NCBI RefSeq assembly: GCF_008386575.1
Contig: NZ_VUOA01000019.1
Span: 83,974 to 147,973 of the forward strand
Direction of reading: 5' to 3'
DNA from: Salinarimonas soli
Lineage (GTDB): Bacteria > Pseudomonadota > Alphaproteobacteria > Rhizobiales > Beijerinckiaceae
Length of the DNA stretch: 64,000 bases
In this document: positions 52,341 to 60,232 of the stretch, one piece after another
Layout of the letters: every line of letters starts with the position of its first letter
Position numbering within the stretch: position 1 is the stretch's first letter
Notes under the pieces: generated by a model
Told to the model about the DNA's origin: nothing
What the model saw: the letters and a program-made list of their open reading frames with translations, nothing else
Database searches by the model: none
Made by a program: the position numbers and the translations under genes

Positions 52341-52754
52341 CTACAGGGGCGCGTCGACGACCTGGATGTTCATGGTCACCGTCCCGGTCGCCTCCCGGCC
52401 GGTCGACGCGTGGATCCACGACAGCACGAAGGTCAGGGTGTCGGTTCCGGCGACCTTCGAGCGGTAGTCTATGGAATAGCGACCCGAAGGAGCCGCCTCG
52501 CCGAGCCGCGGCTTCTGGACGATCTGGATCGGCTTGTGCATGGCGCCGAGGCCGACGAGCGAGATGCGGCAGAAGTCCGGCGCTCTGGTGGCGCCGGGAA
52601 TGATCGGCCGCGGGACGGTGCTCTTCACGACCCTCCAGGTGTGGGTTGAAGAGCAGCCCTCGCACACCATGATGCGGTCATGCCGACAGAACGTCTGCGC
52701 ACTTGCCGCCTGGACGCCCGCGAGGAGGAACGCCCCCGCCACCACGAATCGCAT
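52341..52754 (-). CDS. Secreted four-cysteine protein, hypothetical
   Basis: 137 aa with a clean signal peptide (MRFVVAGAFLLAGVQAASAQ). The mature protein starts TFCRHDRIMVCEGCSSTHTW and has one further Cys in APDFCRISLVG, giving four Cys for two disulfides. The remainder is beta-rich (YRSKVAGTDTLTFVLSWIHA, GTVTMNIQVVDAPL), like an Ig-like periplasmic domain. No family recognised. Convergent with the metallophosphoesterase; between the stops is an 8-bp hairpin CCCACCGG/CCGGTGGG (52248-52273). Confidence 0.7.
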   Translation of the reverse strand: MRFVVAGAFLLAGVQAASAQTFCRHDRIMVCEGCSSTHTWRVVKSTVPRPIIPGATRAPDFCRISLVGLGAMHKPIQIVQKPRLGEAAPSGRYSIDYRSKVAGTDTLTFVLSWIHASTGREATGTVTMNIQVVDAPL

Positions 52755-52921
52755 CGTACAACCTCAAGCCACAAGCCGCGGCTAAGCTTACGGTGCGTCA
52801 ACCAGGATGTCTAGCGTGGGTTGTGATCATGATCGTCGCTCGAACCTCGTCGGACGGCTCGCTGCAACGACATCCCACCTCGCTCGTTACGGCTATTCCA
52901 TCCGGTAGATATGGGCCTCGA

Positions 52922-53392
52922 ATGGACGAGCTTACGGGTCTTCTCGGGACGCTTCGCATCGTCCCGCACGCCGCCGCCCTGGCGCTCGCCTATCTCCTGG
53001 CCTTTCCGATCGGGTGGGACCGGGAGCGGGAGGAGCGCAGCGCGGGCTTGCGGACCTTTCCTCTGGTCGCGGTCGCGAGCTGCGGGTTCGTGCAGGCGAC
53101 CGAGAGCCTGACATCGGGCTCGCCCGAGGCCCAGGCGCGGATCGTGGAGGGGCTGATCACCGGCATCGGCTTCATCGGCGGCGGTGCGATCATCAAGCAT
53201 GGCGGCGCCGTCCAGGGCACGGCGACGGCGGCGGGCTTGTGGAGCACGGGCGCGATCGGGGTCGCGGTGGGGCTCGGCAGCTACGACGTGGCCGTGGTGA
53301 TCACGGCCTTCACGCTCTTCACCTTTCGCGGCCTCTCGCCCCTCAAGCACCAGAAGCAGCCGGACGACGAGATCGGCCCGCCGGCCGGCTGA
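52922..53392 (+). CDS. MgtC/SapB family membrane protein
   Basis: 156 aa. Four or five membrane helices with the family signature AFPIGWDREREERSAGLRTF, LVAVASCGFVQATESLTSG, GLITGIGFIGGGAIIKHGGA and GTATAAGLWSTGAIGVAVGL. MgtC-type proteins help survival at low Mg2+ and modulate ATP synthase; many alphaproteobacterial members lack the C-terminal ACT domain, as here. ATG 52922 has little ribosome-binding site. Divergent from the four-Cys protein. Confidence 0.87.
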   Translation: MDELTGLLGTLRIVPHAAALALAYLLAFPIGWDREREERSAGLRTFPLVAVASCGFVQATESLTSGSPEAQARIVEGLITGIGFIGGGAIIKHGGAVQGTATAAGLWSTGAIGVAVGLGSYDVAVVITAFTLFTFRGLSPLKHQKQPDDEIGPPAG

Positions 53393-53499
53393 GCGCCGGC
53401 ATCGGGCCGGAAGGTGACGAAAAATTCATGCGGCCTCCATGGCGCGGTGATCCGCGCAAGGTGACGCTGCCGCGATCCGATCCCTTGAGGAGACCGCCG

Positions 53500-54096
53500 A
53501 TGAGAGTGCTTGCAACCCTGACCGCCGCGTCCGCGCTCATCCTGGCGGGCGCCGCCTTCGCCCAGAGCCCGCCGCCCGCGCCGGGAGCGCCGCCGGCTTC
53601 GGGAGCGCCCCAGGACGGGAACGCCGCCCGGCCCGGCGACGCGGACGCGCGCGGGCAGCGGCCCCGCCTGTCCCGCGAGGACCGGGGCGCCCTGGTGGAT
53701 GCCCGCATCGCGGGGATCCAGGCGGGGCTGAAGCTCACGCCCGAGCAGCAGCGCCTGTTCGGCCCCGTCGAGCAGGCCTTGCGCGCCCAGGCGCGCGAGC
53801 GGGCCGAGCGCATGGACGAGCGTCGCGGCGAGCGCGGCGCGCAGAGCCTCGACCTGATGCAGCGCCTCGACCGTCAGGCGGAGCGCACCAGGGAGCGGGC
53901 CGAGAGCGTCCAGGCCCTCGCCGGCGCCATGCGGCCGTTCTGGGCTTCCCTCAACGAGGACCAGAAGCGCCTCCTGCCGGTCCTCATGCGCGGGGGCGCC
54001 GGGCGGGGCCACGACCACCATGGCGGCCGCTACCGCCATGGCGGCATGCCCGACGGCATGCATCACGGGATGCCGATGGGACCTCGCCGGTCTTGA
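53500..54096 (+). CDS. Periplasmic Spy/CpxP-like LTXXQ protein with His-rich tail
   Basis: 198 aa, ATG at 53500 with GAGGAG 6 bp upstream. Signal peptide (VLATLTAASALILAGAAFAQ), Pro/Gly/Ala-rich linker, then helical part with the LTxxQ repeats GLKLTPEQQRLFGPVEQALR and ASLNEDQKRLLPVLM, the Spy/CpxP fingerprint. The C-terminus GHDHHGGRYRHGGMPDGMHH is His/Gly/Met-rich and would bind Ni, Zn or Cu. Probably a periplasmic chaperone or metal buffer for envelope stress. Followed by a strong terminator. Confidence 0.83.
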   Translation: MRVLATLTAASALILAGAAFAQSPPPAPGAPPASGAPQDGNAARPGDADARGQRPRLSREDRGALVDARIAGIQAGLKLTPEQQRLFGPVEQALRAQARERAERMDERRGERGAQSLDLMQRLDRQAERTRERAESVQALAGAMRPFWASLNEDQKRLLPVLMRGGAGRGHDHHGGRYRHGGMPDGMHHGMPMGPRRS

Positions 54097-54113
54097 GAGG
54101 CCCGCTCACGACG

Positions 54114-54148
54114 AAAGCCCCGCCATGCGCTCGGCATGGCGGGGCTTT
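54114..54148 (+). terminator. Bidirectional intrinsic terminator
   Basis: A 15-bp perfect stem AAAGCCCCGCCATGC (54114-54128) / GCATGGCGGGGCTTT (54134-54148) with loop GCTCG. T-rich on both sides (CTTTCCTTT; AAAG in the other direction). It separates the Spy-like gene from the convergent small Cys-protein gene. Confidence 0.85.
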
Positions 54149-54181
54149 CCTTTCGCATCGACGGCGTAGGCTTCGGCCGGG

Positions 54182-54424
54182 TCAGCGCTCGTTGAACGCG
54201 CACCGCCCGTCCGCGGCCTTGAACTCCGGCGGATCGCACGGATTGAGGTCGCTCGGGCACCACGGGACGCATGCGTTGCGCTGGGTCTGGACCGCCACGG
54301 GCGGCCCGGCGCGGCGCTCGGCGATCACGCGCTCGGAGCCGGGGCGCCCATAGGCGACGCCCTGGGCCGAGGCGAAGGTGGCGGGGAGAAGGACGAACGC
54401 CGCAAGGGCGAGAGAGAGACGCAT
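54182..54424 (-). CDS. Small secreted Cys-rich protein, hypothetical
   Basis: 80 aa from the ATG at 54424 (GGAG upstream). Signal peptide LSLALAAFVLLPATFASAQ. The mature ~58 residues are basic and end in a cluster of four Cys (NACVPWCPSDLNPCDPPEF, DGRCAFNER) likely forming two disulfides. No known family. Convergent with the Spy-like gene and separated by the bidirectional terminator. Confidence 0.65.
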   Translation of the reverse strand: MRLSLALAAFVLLPATFASAQGVAYGRPGSERVIAERRAGPPVAVQTQRNACVPWCPSDLNPCDPPEFKAADGRCAFNER

Positions 54425-54511
54425 CGGGGGCTCCTCAGAAACTGCATCGCTTGAGGCTAACCTAGGGCGCCGAACCGATGTTCCGGAGTGCGGCCGGGCG
54501 CCGCGCGGCAT

Positions 54512-56068
54512 TCAGAGAATCGGGCGCAGGCGCCGCGCCATCTCGACGGTCGCCGGATAGTCGATCTTGCCCGAGCCCAGCACCGGGATGCCCCCCACCA
54601 CCAGCACGGTGCGGGGGATCCACAGCTCGGGAAAACCCTCGGCCTTGGCGTGAGCGATCAGCGCCTCCCGGTCGGCGCCGGCCTCGTCCGTCACGAGCAT
54701 GAGCTGCTCGCCCTTGCGGGGATCGGGCAGGGCCACCACAACGTGGCTCGCCTCGGGCCACAGGGTCTGGGCCATGCCCTCCACGGCCGCGAAGGACACC
54801 ATCTCGCCGCCGATCTTCGCGAAGCGCTTGGCGCGGCCCCGGATGGAGACGAAGCCGTCCTCCACCACCACGATGTCGCCCGTGTCGTGCCAGCCGTCCG
54901 GGGGCGGCTCGATGCCCTCAGGGGTCAGATAGCCCCTCATCACGTTGGCCCCGCGCACCACGAGGCGTCCGCCCTCGGCGATGCCCTCGACGGGGTCGAG
55001 GCGCCATTCGAGGCCGGGCAGGAAGCGCCCGACGCTCCCCGGGCGGCTCGCGGAGGGCAGGTTGCAGGCGATGACGGGGGCGCACTCCGTGGCGCCGTAT
55101 CCTTCGAGGATCTCCGTGCCCCAGCGCGCCCAGAGCCGGCGCGTCTCGTCCTTCACCCGCTCGGCCCCGGCGATCACGTAGCGCACGGTGCCCAGATCGC
55201 CCTCCGCCGCGGCGCGGGCATAGCCCTGGAGGAAGGTGTCGGTGGCGAACAGGATCGTGGCTCCCGTGCCGCCCACGAGCTTCGGCACCTGGCGGTAGTG
55301 CAGGGGGCTCGGATAGAGCACCACCTTCATCCCGTGGAAGAGCCCCAGCAGCATCCCCGCCGTGAGGCCGAAGGAGTGGAAGGCGGGCAGGGGGTTGAAC
55401 AGGGTGTCGGCGGGCGACAGGGCCCCGATGGCGTGCTGGGCGATCTGGCCCGCATTGGCCAGGATGTTGGCGTTGGAGAGCGCCACGGCCTTGGGCGCCC
55501 CCTCGGAGCCCGAGGTGAAGAGGATCACGCCGGGATCGTCGGGCGTCAGCCCCGAGCGCCGGGCGATCCCCCCGGCCCGCCAGCTCTCGGCGAGGCCGTA
55601 GAACTTGTCGAGGCTCGTGATGCCGGCCCGCACCTCCTCGAGATAGACCACCCGCCGCCCGGGCTCGATCGCCGCCACCACGTCCTCGAGCTTGCCCTGC
55701 TCGACGAAGCGCCGGGAGGTCACGATGGTCGCGACCCCTGCGATCTCGCAGGCGGCGCGCAGGGTCTTGGCGCCCGCCGTGAAGTTCAGCATGGCGGGGA
55801 CGCGGCCGCGCGCGTTGAGCCCGAACAGCACCACCGGCAGCGCCTGGACGTTGGGCAGGAGCACGCCGACCCGCTCCCCCGGCCGCGTGAGGGCGGCGAG
55901 CTTGCGCCCGAGCACCAGGGCGCCGAGCACCAGGCGATCATAGGTGAGCGGCTGGCGCTCGGGATCCTCCAGGGCGACCTTTCGCCCGCCAAAGCGCGCG
56001 CGGGCGGCGAGGAGCGCCCCGAACAGCGTGGTGCGGGTGATCCCCTCGTCGAACGGTTCGCTGAACAT
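54512..56068 (-). CDS. AMP-dependent acyl-CoA/acyl-ACP synthetase, Aas-like
   Basis: 518 aa. Adenylate-forming enzyme with P-loop VILFTSGSEGAPKAVALSNA, GYGATECAPVIACNLPSASR, DTGDIVVVEDGFVSIRGRAK and the catalytic Lys in VLGSGKIDYPATVEMARRL. The wording (LPAFHSFGLTAGMLLGLFHG, GTKVVLYPSPLHY-like) is that of the acyl-ACP synthetase half of E. coli Aas (2-acylglycerophosphoethanolamine acyltransferase). The acyltransferase half is absent, so this stands alone. It would recycle fatty acids or lysophospholipids; exact acceptor unknown. Confidence 0.87.
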   Translation of the reverse strand: MFSEPFDEGITRTTLFGALLAARARFGGRKVALEDPERQPLTYDRLVLGALVLGRKLAALTRPGERVGVLLPNVQALPVVLFGLNARGRVPAMLNFTAGAKTLRAACEIAGVATIVTSRRFVEQGKLEDVVAAIEPGRRVVYLEEVRAGITSLDKFYGLAESWRAGGIARRSGLTPDDPGVILFTSGSEGAPKAVALSNANILANAGQIAQHAIGALSPADTLFNPLPAFHSFGLTAGMLLGLFHGMKVVLYPSPLHYRQVPKLVGGTGATILFATDTFLQGYARAAAEGDLGTVRYVIAGAERVKDETRRLWARWGTEILEGYGATECAPVIACNLPSASRPGSVGRFLPGLEWRLDPVEGIAEGGRLVVRGANVMRGYLTPEGIEPPPDGWHDTGDIVVVEDGFVSIRGRAKRFAKIGGEMVSFAAVEGMAQTLWPEASHVVVALPDPRKGEQLMLVTDEAGADREALIAHAKAEGFPELWIPRTVLVVGGIPVLGSGKIDYPATVEMARRLRPIL

Positions 56069-56155
56069 GGACCTCAGGCCCCCGGCTGGACGCGACGGCT
56101 CAAGGTCGCAGCCCCGGACCCTGCGGGCAAGCCCCGGCGATAGCGGCGCTCCCCG

Positions 56156-57070
56156 TCACTGCGCCACGAGCACCTGGCGGCAGGCCGGGGGCAGCTGCGC
56201 CATGGTCATGGGCGGCACGGGCTTGGCGGGGCGCTTAGGGTTGCGCGCCTCGGCCGAGAACCACCAGTCGAGCTCGGGCCCGCAGCCGTCACCGGCGGGG
56301 GGCGGGTCCTGGTCGGAGCAGCCCTCGGCGCCGGCCGGGCAGGCGAGGCGGATATGGTAATGGTAATTGTGGCCCGGCGCCGGGCGCACCTTGCGCAGCC
56401 AGCCGCGATCGGAGCCCGCCTCGCGGCACAGGGCGCGCTTGATCGCCGCGTTCACGAAGACGCGGGCTACCTGGGGCTCCTTGGCCGTGGCCCGGATGAG
56501 CGCCGTGTGGGCGGGGGTCCAGGCAGCCGGGTCGACGTCGTTCCAGTCCCCCGCCACCACGTTCGTCGCCGACATGAACTCCCGTTCCTCCCGCGACAGG
56601 CGCCGGTCGGGCATCGGCGTGAGCCAGACGTCGGCGTCGAGGCCGATCTGGTGCGAGGCGTGGCCCGTGAGCATCGGCCCGCCCCGGGGCTGAGAGATGT
56701 CGCCCACGAGGAGGCCTGGCCAGCCGTTGACCTGCGGCACGCGCTTGGAGAGCCGCTCCAGGAAGGCGACGAGGTCCGGGTGGCCCCAGTTGCGGTTGCG
56801 CGACAGGCGCATGACCTGCCAGGCGGGACCGTCGATCGGAAGCGCCGTCGCGCCCGCCACGCAGCCCCGGGCATAGGAGCCGAGGGAGCGCGCCTCCAGG
56901 GGCGCGGGCTCGGCCTTGCGTCCGAACAGCTCCTTGGCGGGGGTGCCGGGCGCGTCCGGGTCGGCGAGGGGAGGCAGGGGTTTCGGGGCAAGCGTGCCCC
57001 GGTCCTGGGCGAGCGCGGCGCCGCCCGTGAGAAGGATCGCCGCGCAGGCGAGGGTGCGAATCAGGTGCAT
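56156..57070 (-). CDS. mepA: Penicillin-insensitive murein endopeptidase MepA
   Basis: 304 aa, ATG at 57070. Signal peptide (LIRTLACAAILLTGGAALAQ). Peptidase M74 with GGPMLTGHASHQIGLDADVW, the LAS-type metal ligands His-x6-Asp and the C-terminal APGHNYHYHIRLACP (His-x-His), plus NWGHPDLVAFLERLSKRV and VNGWPGLLVGDISQPRGG. Six Cys give disulfides as in E. coli MepA. It cleaves D-Ala-meso-DAP cross-links in peptidoglycan. Start is preceded by a composite repeat element. Confidence 0.93.
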   Translation of the reverse strand: MHLIRTLACAAILLTGGAALAQDRGTLAPKPLPPLADPDAPGTPAKELFGRKAEPAPLEARSLGSYARGCVAGATALPIDGPAWQVMRLSRNRNWGHPDLVAFLERLSKRVPQVNGWPGLLVGDISQPRGGPMLTGHASHQIGLDADVWLTPMPDRRLSREEREFMSATNVVAGDWNDVDPAAWTPAHTALIRATAKEPQVARVFVNAAIKRALCREAGSDRGWLRKVRPAPGHNYHYHIRLACPAGAEGCSDQDPPPAGDGCGPELDWWFSAEARNPKRPAKPVPPMTMAQLPPACRQVLVAQ

Positions 57071-57106
57071 GCCGGGATCGTAGTGCGGGTTTGAGCCGCG
57101 CGCCTC

Positions 57107-57365
57107 CCCTCTCCCGGATGGGAGAGGGATGCACGAAGTGCCCCGGGTGAGAGTGGCCAGCTCGGGAGGTTTGCTCCGACACCTCCGCCTGTCGTGGCCG
57201 GGCTTGTCCTTCGACAGGCTCAGGATGAGGCCGGCCACCCAGTCGACGCGTAGGCCTGGGTTCCCGGGTCAAGCCCGGGGATGACGGGGGAAGCACGGAT
57301 CCGTGGTGCGCCCCTCCCAGCGTTCACCCTCACCCCCGGCCCCTCTCCCATCCGGGAGAGGGGAG
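57107..57365. repeat. Composite intergenic element: inverted GC palindromes flanking a core repeat (copy 2)
   Basis: Same A-B-A' plan as 19986-20247: CCTCTCCCGGATGGGAGAGG near 57114-57133, core with TGGCCGGGCTTGTCCTTCGA, CAGGCTCAGGATGAGGCCGG and GGGTCAAGCCCGGGGATGAC, and the inverted arm CCTCTCCCATCCGGGAGAGG near 57342-57361. Fills the gap between mepA and the SDR gene. No ORF. Confidence 0.7.
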
Positions 57366-57375
57366 TATACGCCCC

Positions 57376-58545
57376 TCAGTTCCCCATGCGGCGGTCGTGG
57401 GCGGAGCGGTCGGGGGCGCGGTTCGGGTAGCCGCCGGGGCCCATGGTGGGCTGGTCGTGGCCGTTGCCCGCCTGGCGGCGGGTCTCGCGGTAGCGGCGGT
57501 AGTTCTCGGCCATGCGCCGGTCGTGATCGCGTCCCTCCGCCCGGGTCGGGCGCAGGAGCGAGAAGGCCGCGAAGCCGAGGCCCACCACGAGCGCCAGCGT
57601 GGTGAGCGGGCGCATCTGCGCCTCGAGCAGCAGGCTCGAGCGCCGGTGCGTGTTGGAGATCACCGAGTGCTCGGCCCCGTCCTGGCGGGGCTCGTAGAGG
57701 TTGTCGCGCATCTCGCGCCGGCCCGGCGCCTGGGTGGTCTGCGAGGCCCGGCCGGTGGCCTCCATGACGAGGTCGGCGAGCGGCGGGAAGAGGTTGCCGA
57801 ACAGGCTGATCGCCCAGCCGCCGAAGCCCACCACGAGGGCCCGCGTGGGGCTCGTCGCCGCGTGCAGGATGGCGCGCGCCACCACGTGGGGATCGTAGGT
57901 GGGCGGGGGCACCATGGGGCTCGGCGCGTCGAGATAGTTGCGCGCGTGCTCCGGGTAGGGGGTGTTGATCGCGGCGGGCTTGATGAGCGTCACCGAGATC
58001 GGGGCGCCCTCGCGCTCCAATTCCATGCGCAGCGCGTCCGTGAAGCCGCGCACCGCGTGCTTGGAGGCCGAGTACTGGCCCTGGTCGATCATGGCGCGGT
58101 CGGAGAGCACCGAGCCGATATTGATCAGCGCGCCGCCGCTCTTGCGCAGGTGCCCCGCCGCGACGAGCGAGCCGTGCACCACGCCCCAATAATTGACGTC
58201 GAAGAGGTGGCGCTGATCCTCCAGCGGGATCTTCTCCAGGGTGCCGTAGAGGGCGACCGCCGCGTCGTTGACCCAGGTGTCGATGCCGCCGAAGCGCTGG
58301 ATGGCCTCCCGGGCGACCCGCTCCACGTCCTCGCGCTTCGAGACGTCGGCCGCGACCGCGAGCGCCTGGCCGCCGGATTCGGTGATCTCGCGGGCGATGG
58401 TCTCGAGGTCCCCCGCGTTGCGGGACACGATCACGACCCGGGCGCCCGCCTTGGCGGCGTCGCGGGCCGTCGCGAGGCCGATGCCGCTTGAGGCGCCGGT
58501 GATCACGATCGTCTGCTGGTCGAGCGGCTTCAATCGAACGGTCAT
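57376..58545 (-). CDS. Short-chain dehydrogenase/reductase with C-terminal membrane extension
   Basis: 389 aa. Classical SDR core: TGASSGIGLATARDAAKAGA (TGxxxGIG), NDAAV (NNAG equivalent), catalytic Ser in INIGSVLSDRAMIDQG and YSASKHAVRGF (YxxxK). After ~260 residues there is an extra part not usual in SDRs: a membrane helix (TLALVVGLGFAAFSLLRP, ~330-350) and a highly charged Arg/Asn/Gly tail (GRDHDRRMAENYRRYRETRR). The protein is therefore probably membrane-bound. Substrate unknown. Confidence 0.87.
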   Translation of the reverse strand: MTVRLKPLDQQTIVITGASSGIGLATARDAAKAGARVVIVSRNAGDLETIAREITESGGQALAVAADVSKREDVERVAREAIQRFGGIDTWVNDAAVALYGTLEKIPLEDQRHLFDVNYWGVVHGSLVAAGHLRKSGGALINIGSVLSDRAMIDQGQYSASKHAVRGFTDALRMELEREGAPISVTLIKPAAINTPYPEHARNYLDAPSPMVPPPTYDPHVVARAILHAATSPTRALVVGFGGWAISLFGNLFPPLADLVMEATGRASQTTQAPGRREMRDNLYEPRQDGAEHSVISNTHRRSSLLLEAQMRPLTTLALVVGLGFAAFSLLRPTRAEGRDHDRRMAENYRRYRETRRQAGNGHDQPTMGPGGYPNRAPDRSAHDRRMGN

Positions 58546-58751
58546 GGCTTGGCTCCTGGCATGTCGGGTCGCGCGTTCCTGCACGTCGCGGGCGCTCCCA
58601 GGGTGGGGCGCTCGGGGGAGAACGCTGGCGGCACGGTCGGTCAACGCGGGCGCGAATCCCGGGGTTCCGCTCCGGAGGCCCCTGGCGGAACGTCGCGGGC
58701 CGTCGCGGCGTTGCCTTGGGACGCTTCAGGAACACGTAAGGGAGAGACGCC

Positions 58752-59165
58752 ATGCAGGCCGGCGAGACGACCTCCACGACGCGCCGCGAGTCCAACAGCC
58801 TCATCGCCAGCGACAAGGTCGAGGGCACCCCCGTGCGCCGCTCGGACGGCGAGAAGGTGGGGACGATCGAGCGGGTGATGATCGAGAAGCGCTCGGGCCG
58901 GGTCGCCTACGCGGTGATGAGCTTCGGCGGCTATATGGGCCTGGGCGAGGGCTACTTCACGCTCCCCTGGAACGTGCTGAAGTACAACACCGAGCTCGAC
59001 GCCTACGAGCTGAACCTCAACGAGGAGCAGCTGCGCGGCGCGCCCAAGCGCACGGCGGACGGGAACGATCCCTCCTTCGACCGCGACTGGGAGGAGCACG
59101 TCCACCGCTACTACAACGCGACGCCGTACTGGGGCGAGAGCGACCCGATGTCGACGGGGCGCTGA
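58752..59165 (+). CDS. PRC-barrel domain protein
   Basis: 137 aa with AAGGGAGAG before the ATG. SLIASDKVEGTPVRRSDGEK, VGTIERVMIEKRSGRVAYAV, MSFGGYMGLGEGYFTLPWNV and LKYNTELDAYELNLNEEQLR are the PRC-barrel pattern found in the photosynthetic reaction-centre H subunit, RimM and stand-alone bacterial proteins. The C-terminal VHRYYNATPYWG recurs in this alphaproteobacterial subfamily. Stress-related or RNA/protein-binding role is possible. Stand-alone gene, divergent from the SDR. Confidence 0.85.
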   Translation: MQAGETTSTTRRESNSLIASDKVEGTPVRRSDGEKVGTIERVMIEKRSGRVAYAVMSFGGYMGLGEGYFTLPWNVLKYNTELDAYELNLNEEQLRGAPKRTADGNDPSFDRDWEEHVHRYYNATPYWGESDPMSTGR

Positions 59166-59194
59166 GGGCGCCTCGCCCGTCGTATGTAAGGTCT

Positions 59195-59285
59195 GACGAG
59201 AGAGGGGTCTCGCTCCGGCTCACGCCCGTGCTGCGTGCTTCGAGACGCCCACCTGCGGTGGGCTCCTCAGCATGAGGGCGGAGAG
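59195..59285. repeat. Intergenic repeat with TGCTTCGAG...CTCAGCATGAGG core (copy 2)
   Basis: GCGTGCTTCGAGACGCCCAC (59233-59252) followed by CTGCGGTGGGCTCCTCAGCA and TGAGGGCGG (59253-59281). Matches the copy at 48447-48494. Fills the gap between the PRC-barrel and DMT transporter genes. Confidence 0.6.
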
Positions 59286-59371
59286 AGGCCCCGGCGTGCA
59301 CGACGCCCCTCGACACCCGTCGCGCCTGCGCTTATTGCGGGCGCGATGATCCCCCTCCGTTCTCTCCGCCG

Positions 59372-60232
59372 ATGACCCGCAACCTTCCCGCCCTGATCGG
59401 CTGGATGGCGGGCACGCTGGTGTCGTTCTCGGCGCTCGCGGTCTCGATCCGGGAGCTGCAGGGCCGGTTCAGCGTCTTCGAGATGCTGTCCTTGCGCAAC
59501 GCGGCGGGGCTCGCGATCCTGCTCGGCCTCGCGCTGGCGCGACCGGACCTGCGCGCCACGCTGCGGCCCCGGCGGGTGCCGCTCCAGGTCTTTCGCAACG
59601 TGGTGCATTTCGGGGGCACCTATGCGTGGGCGGTGGGCGTGACCGTGCTGCCGCTCGCGCTCGTCTTCGCGCTCGAGTTCACCACGCCGATCTGGGTCGC
59701 GGGGCTTGCCGTGCTGGTGCTCGGCGAGCGGCTGACGGGGCCGCGGATCGCCGCCATCGCGCTGGGCTTCCTCGGCGTGATCGTGATCCTGCGGCCGGGT
59801 GCGTCGGGCCTCCAGATCGGCGCCCTCCTCGTCCTGTTCGCCGCCATGGCCTTCGGCGTCACCACCATCTCGACGAAGGCGCTGACCCGGACGGAGAGCA
59901 CCTTCGCGATCCTCGTGTGGATGAACGCCCTGCAATTGCCCATGAACCTCGCCGGCGCCGATCCCCTCTTCTGGACGCGGATCCCGGACGCGCCGCTCCT
60001 GCCGGTGCTCGGCATCTGCGTGCTCGGCCTCTCGGCGCATTGGTGCCTCACCAACGCCTACCGCTACGGCGACGCGATCCTCGTGGTGCCCCTCGACTTC
60101 CTGCGGGTGCCGCTCATCGCGATCGTGGGCTTTGCGCTCTATGCCGAGCGGCTCGACCCGTTCCTGTTCGCGGGCGCGGGGCTCATCATCGCCGGCATCC
60201 TGTGGAACCTGAGGGCGGAGGCCAGGGCATGA
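59372..60232 (+). CDS. DMT superfamily (EamA) exporter
   Basis: 286 aa with 10 membrane helices in two EamA repeats (LIGWMAGTLVSFSALAVSIR, VTVLPLALVFALEFTTPIWV, AIALGFLGVIVILRPGASGL; second half GALLVLFAAMAFGVTTISTK, LGICVLGLSAHWCLTNAYRY, VPLDFLRVPLIAIVGFALYA). The family exports small metabolites such as amino acids or nucleosides; this member's substrate is unknown. It shares an ATGA overlap with the helicase gene downstream. Confidence 0.88.
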   Translation: MTRNLPALIGWMAGTLVSFSALAVSIRELQGRFSVFEMLSLRNAAGLAILLGLALARPDLRATLRPRRVPLQVFRNVVHFGGTYAWAVGVTVLPLALVFALEFTTPIWVAGLAVLVLGERLTGPRIAAIALGFLGVIVILRPGASGLQIGALLVLFAAMAFGVTTISTKALTRTESTFAILVWMNALQLPMNLAGADPLFWTRIPDAPLLPVLGICVLGLSAHWCLTNAYRYGDAILVVPLDFLRVPLIAIVGFALYAERLDPFLFAGAGLIIAGILWNLRAEARA

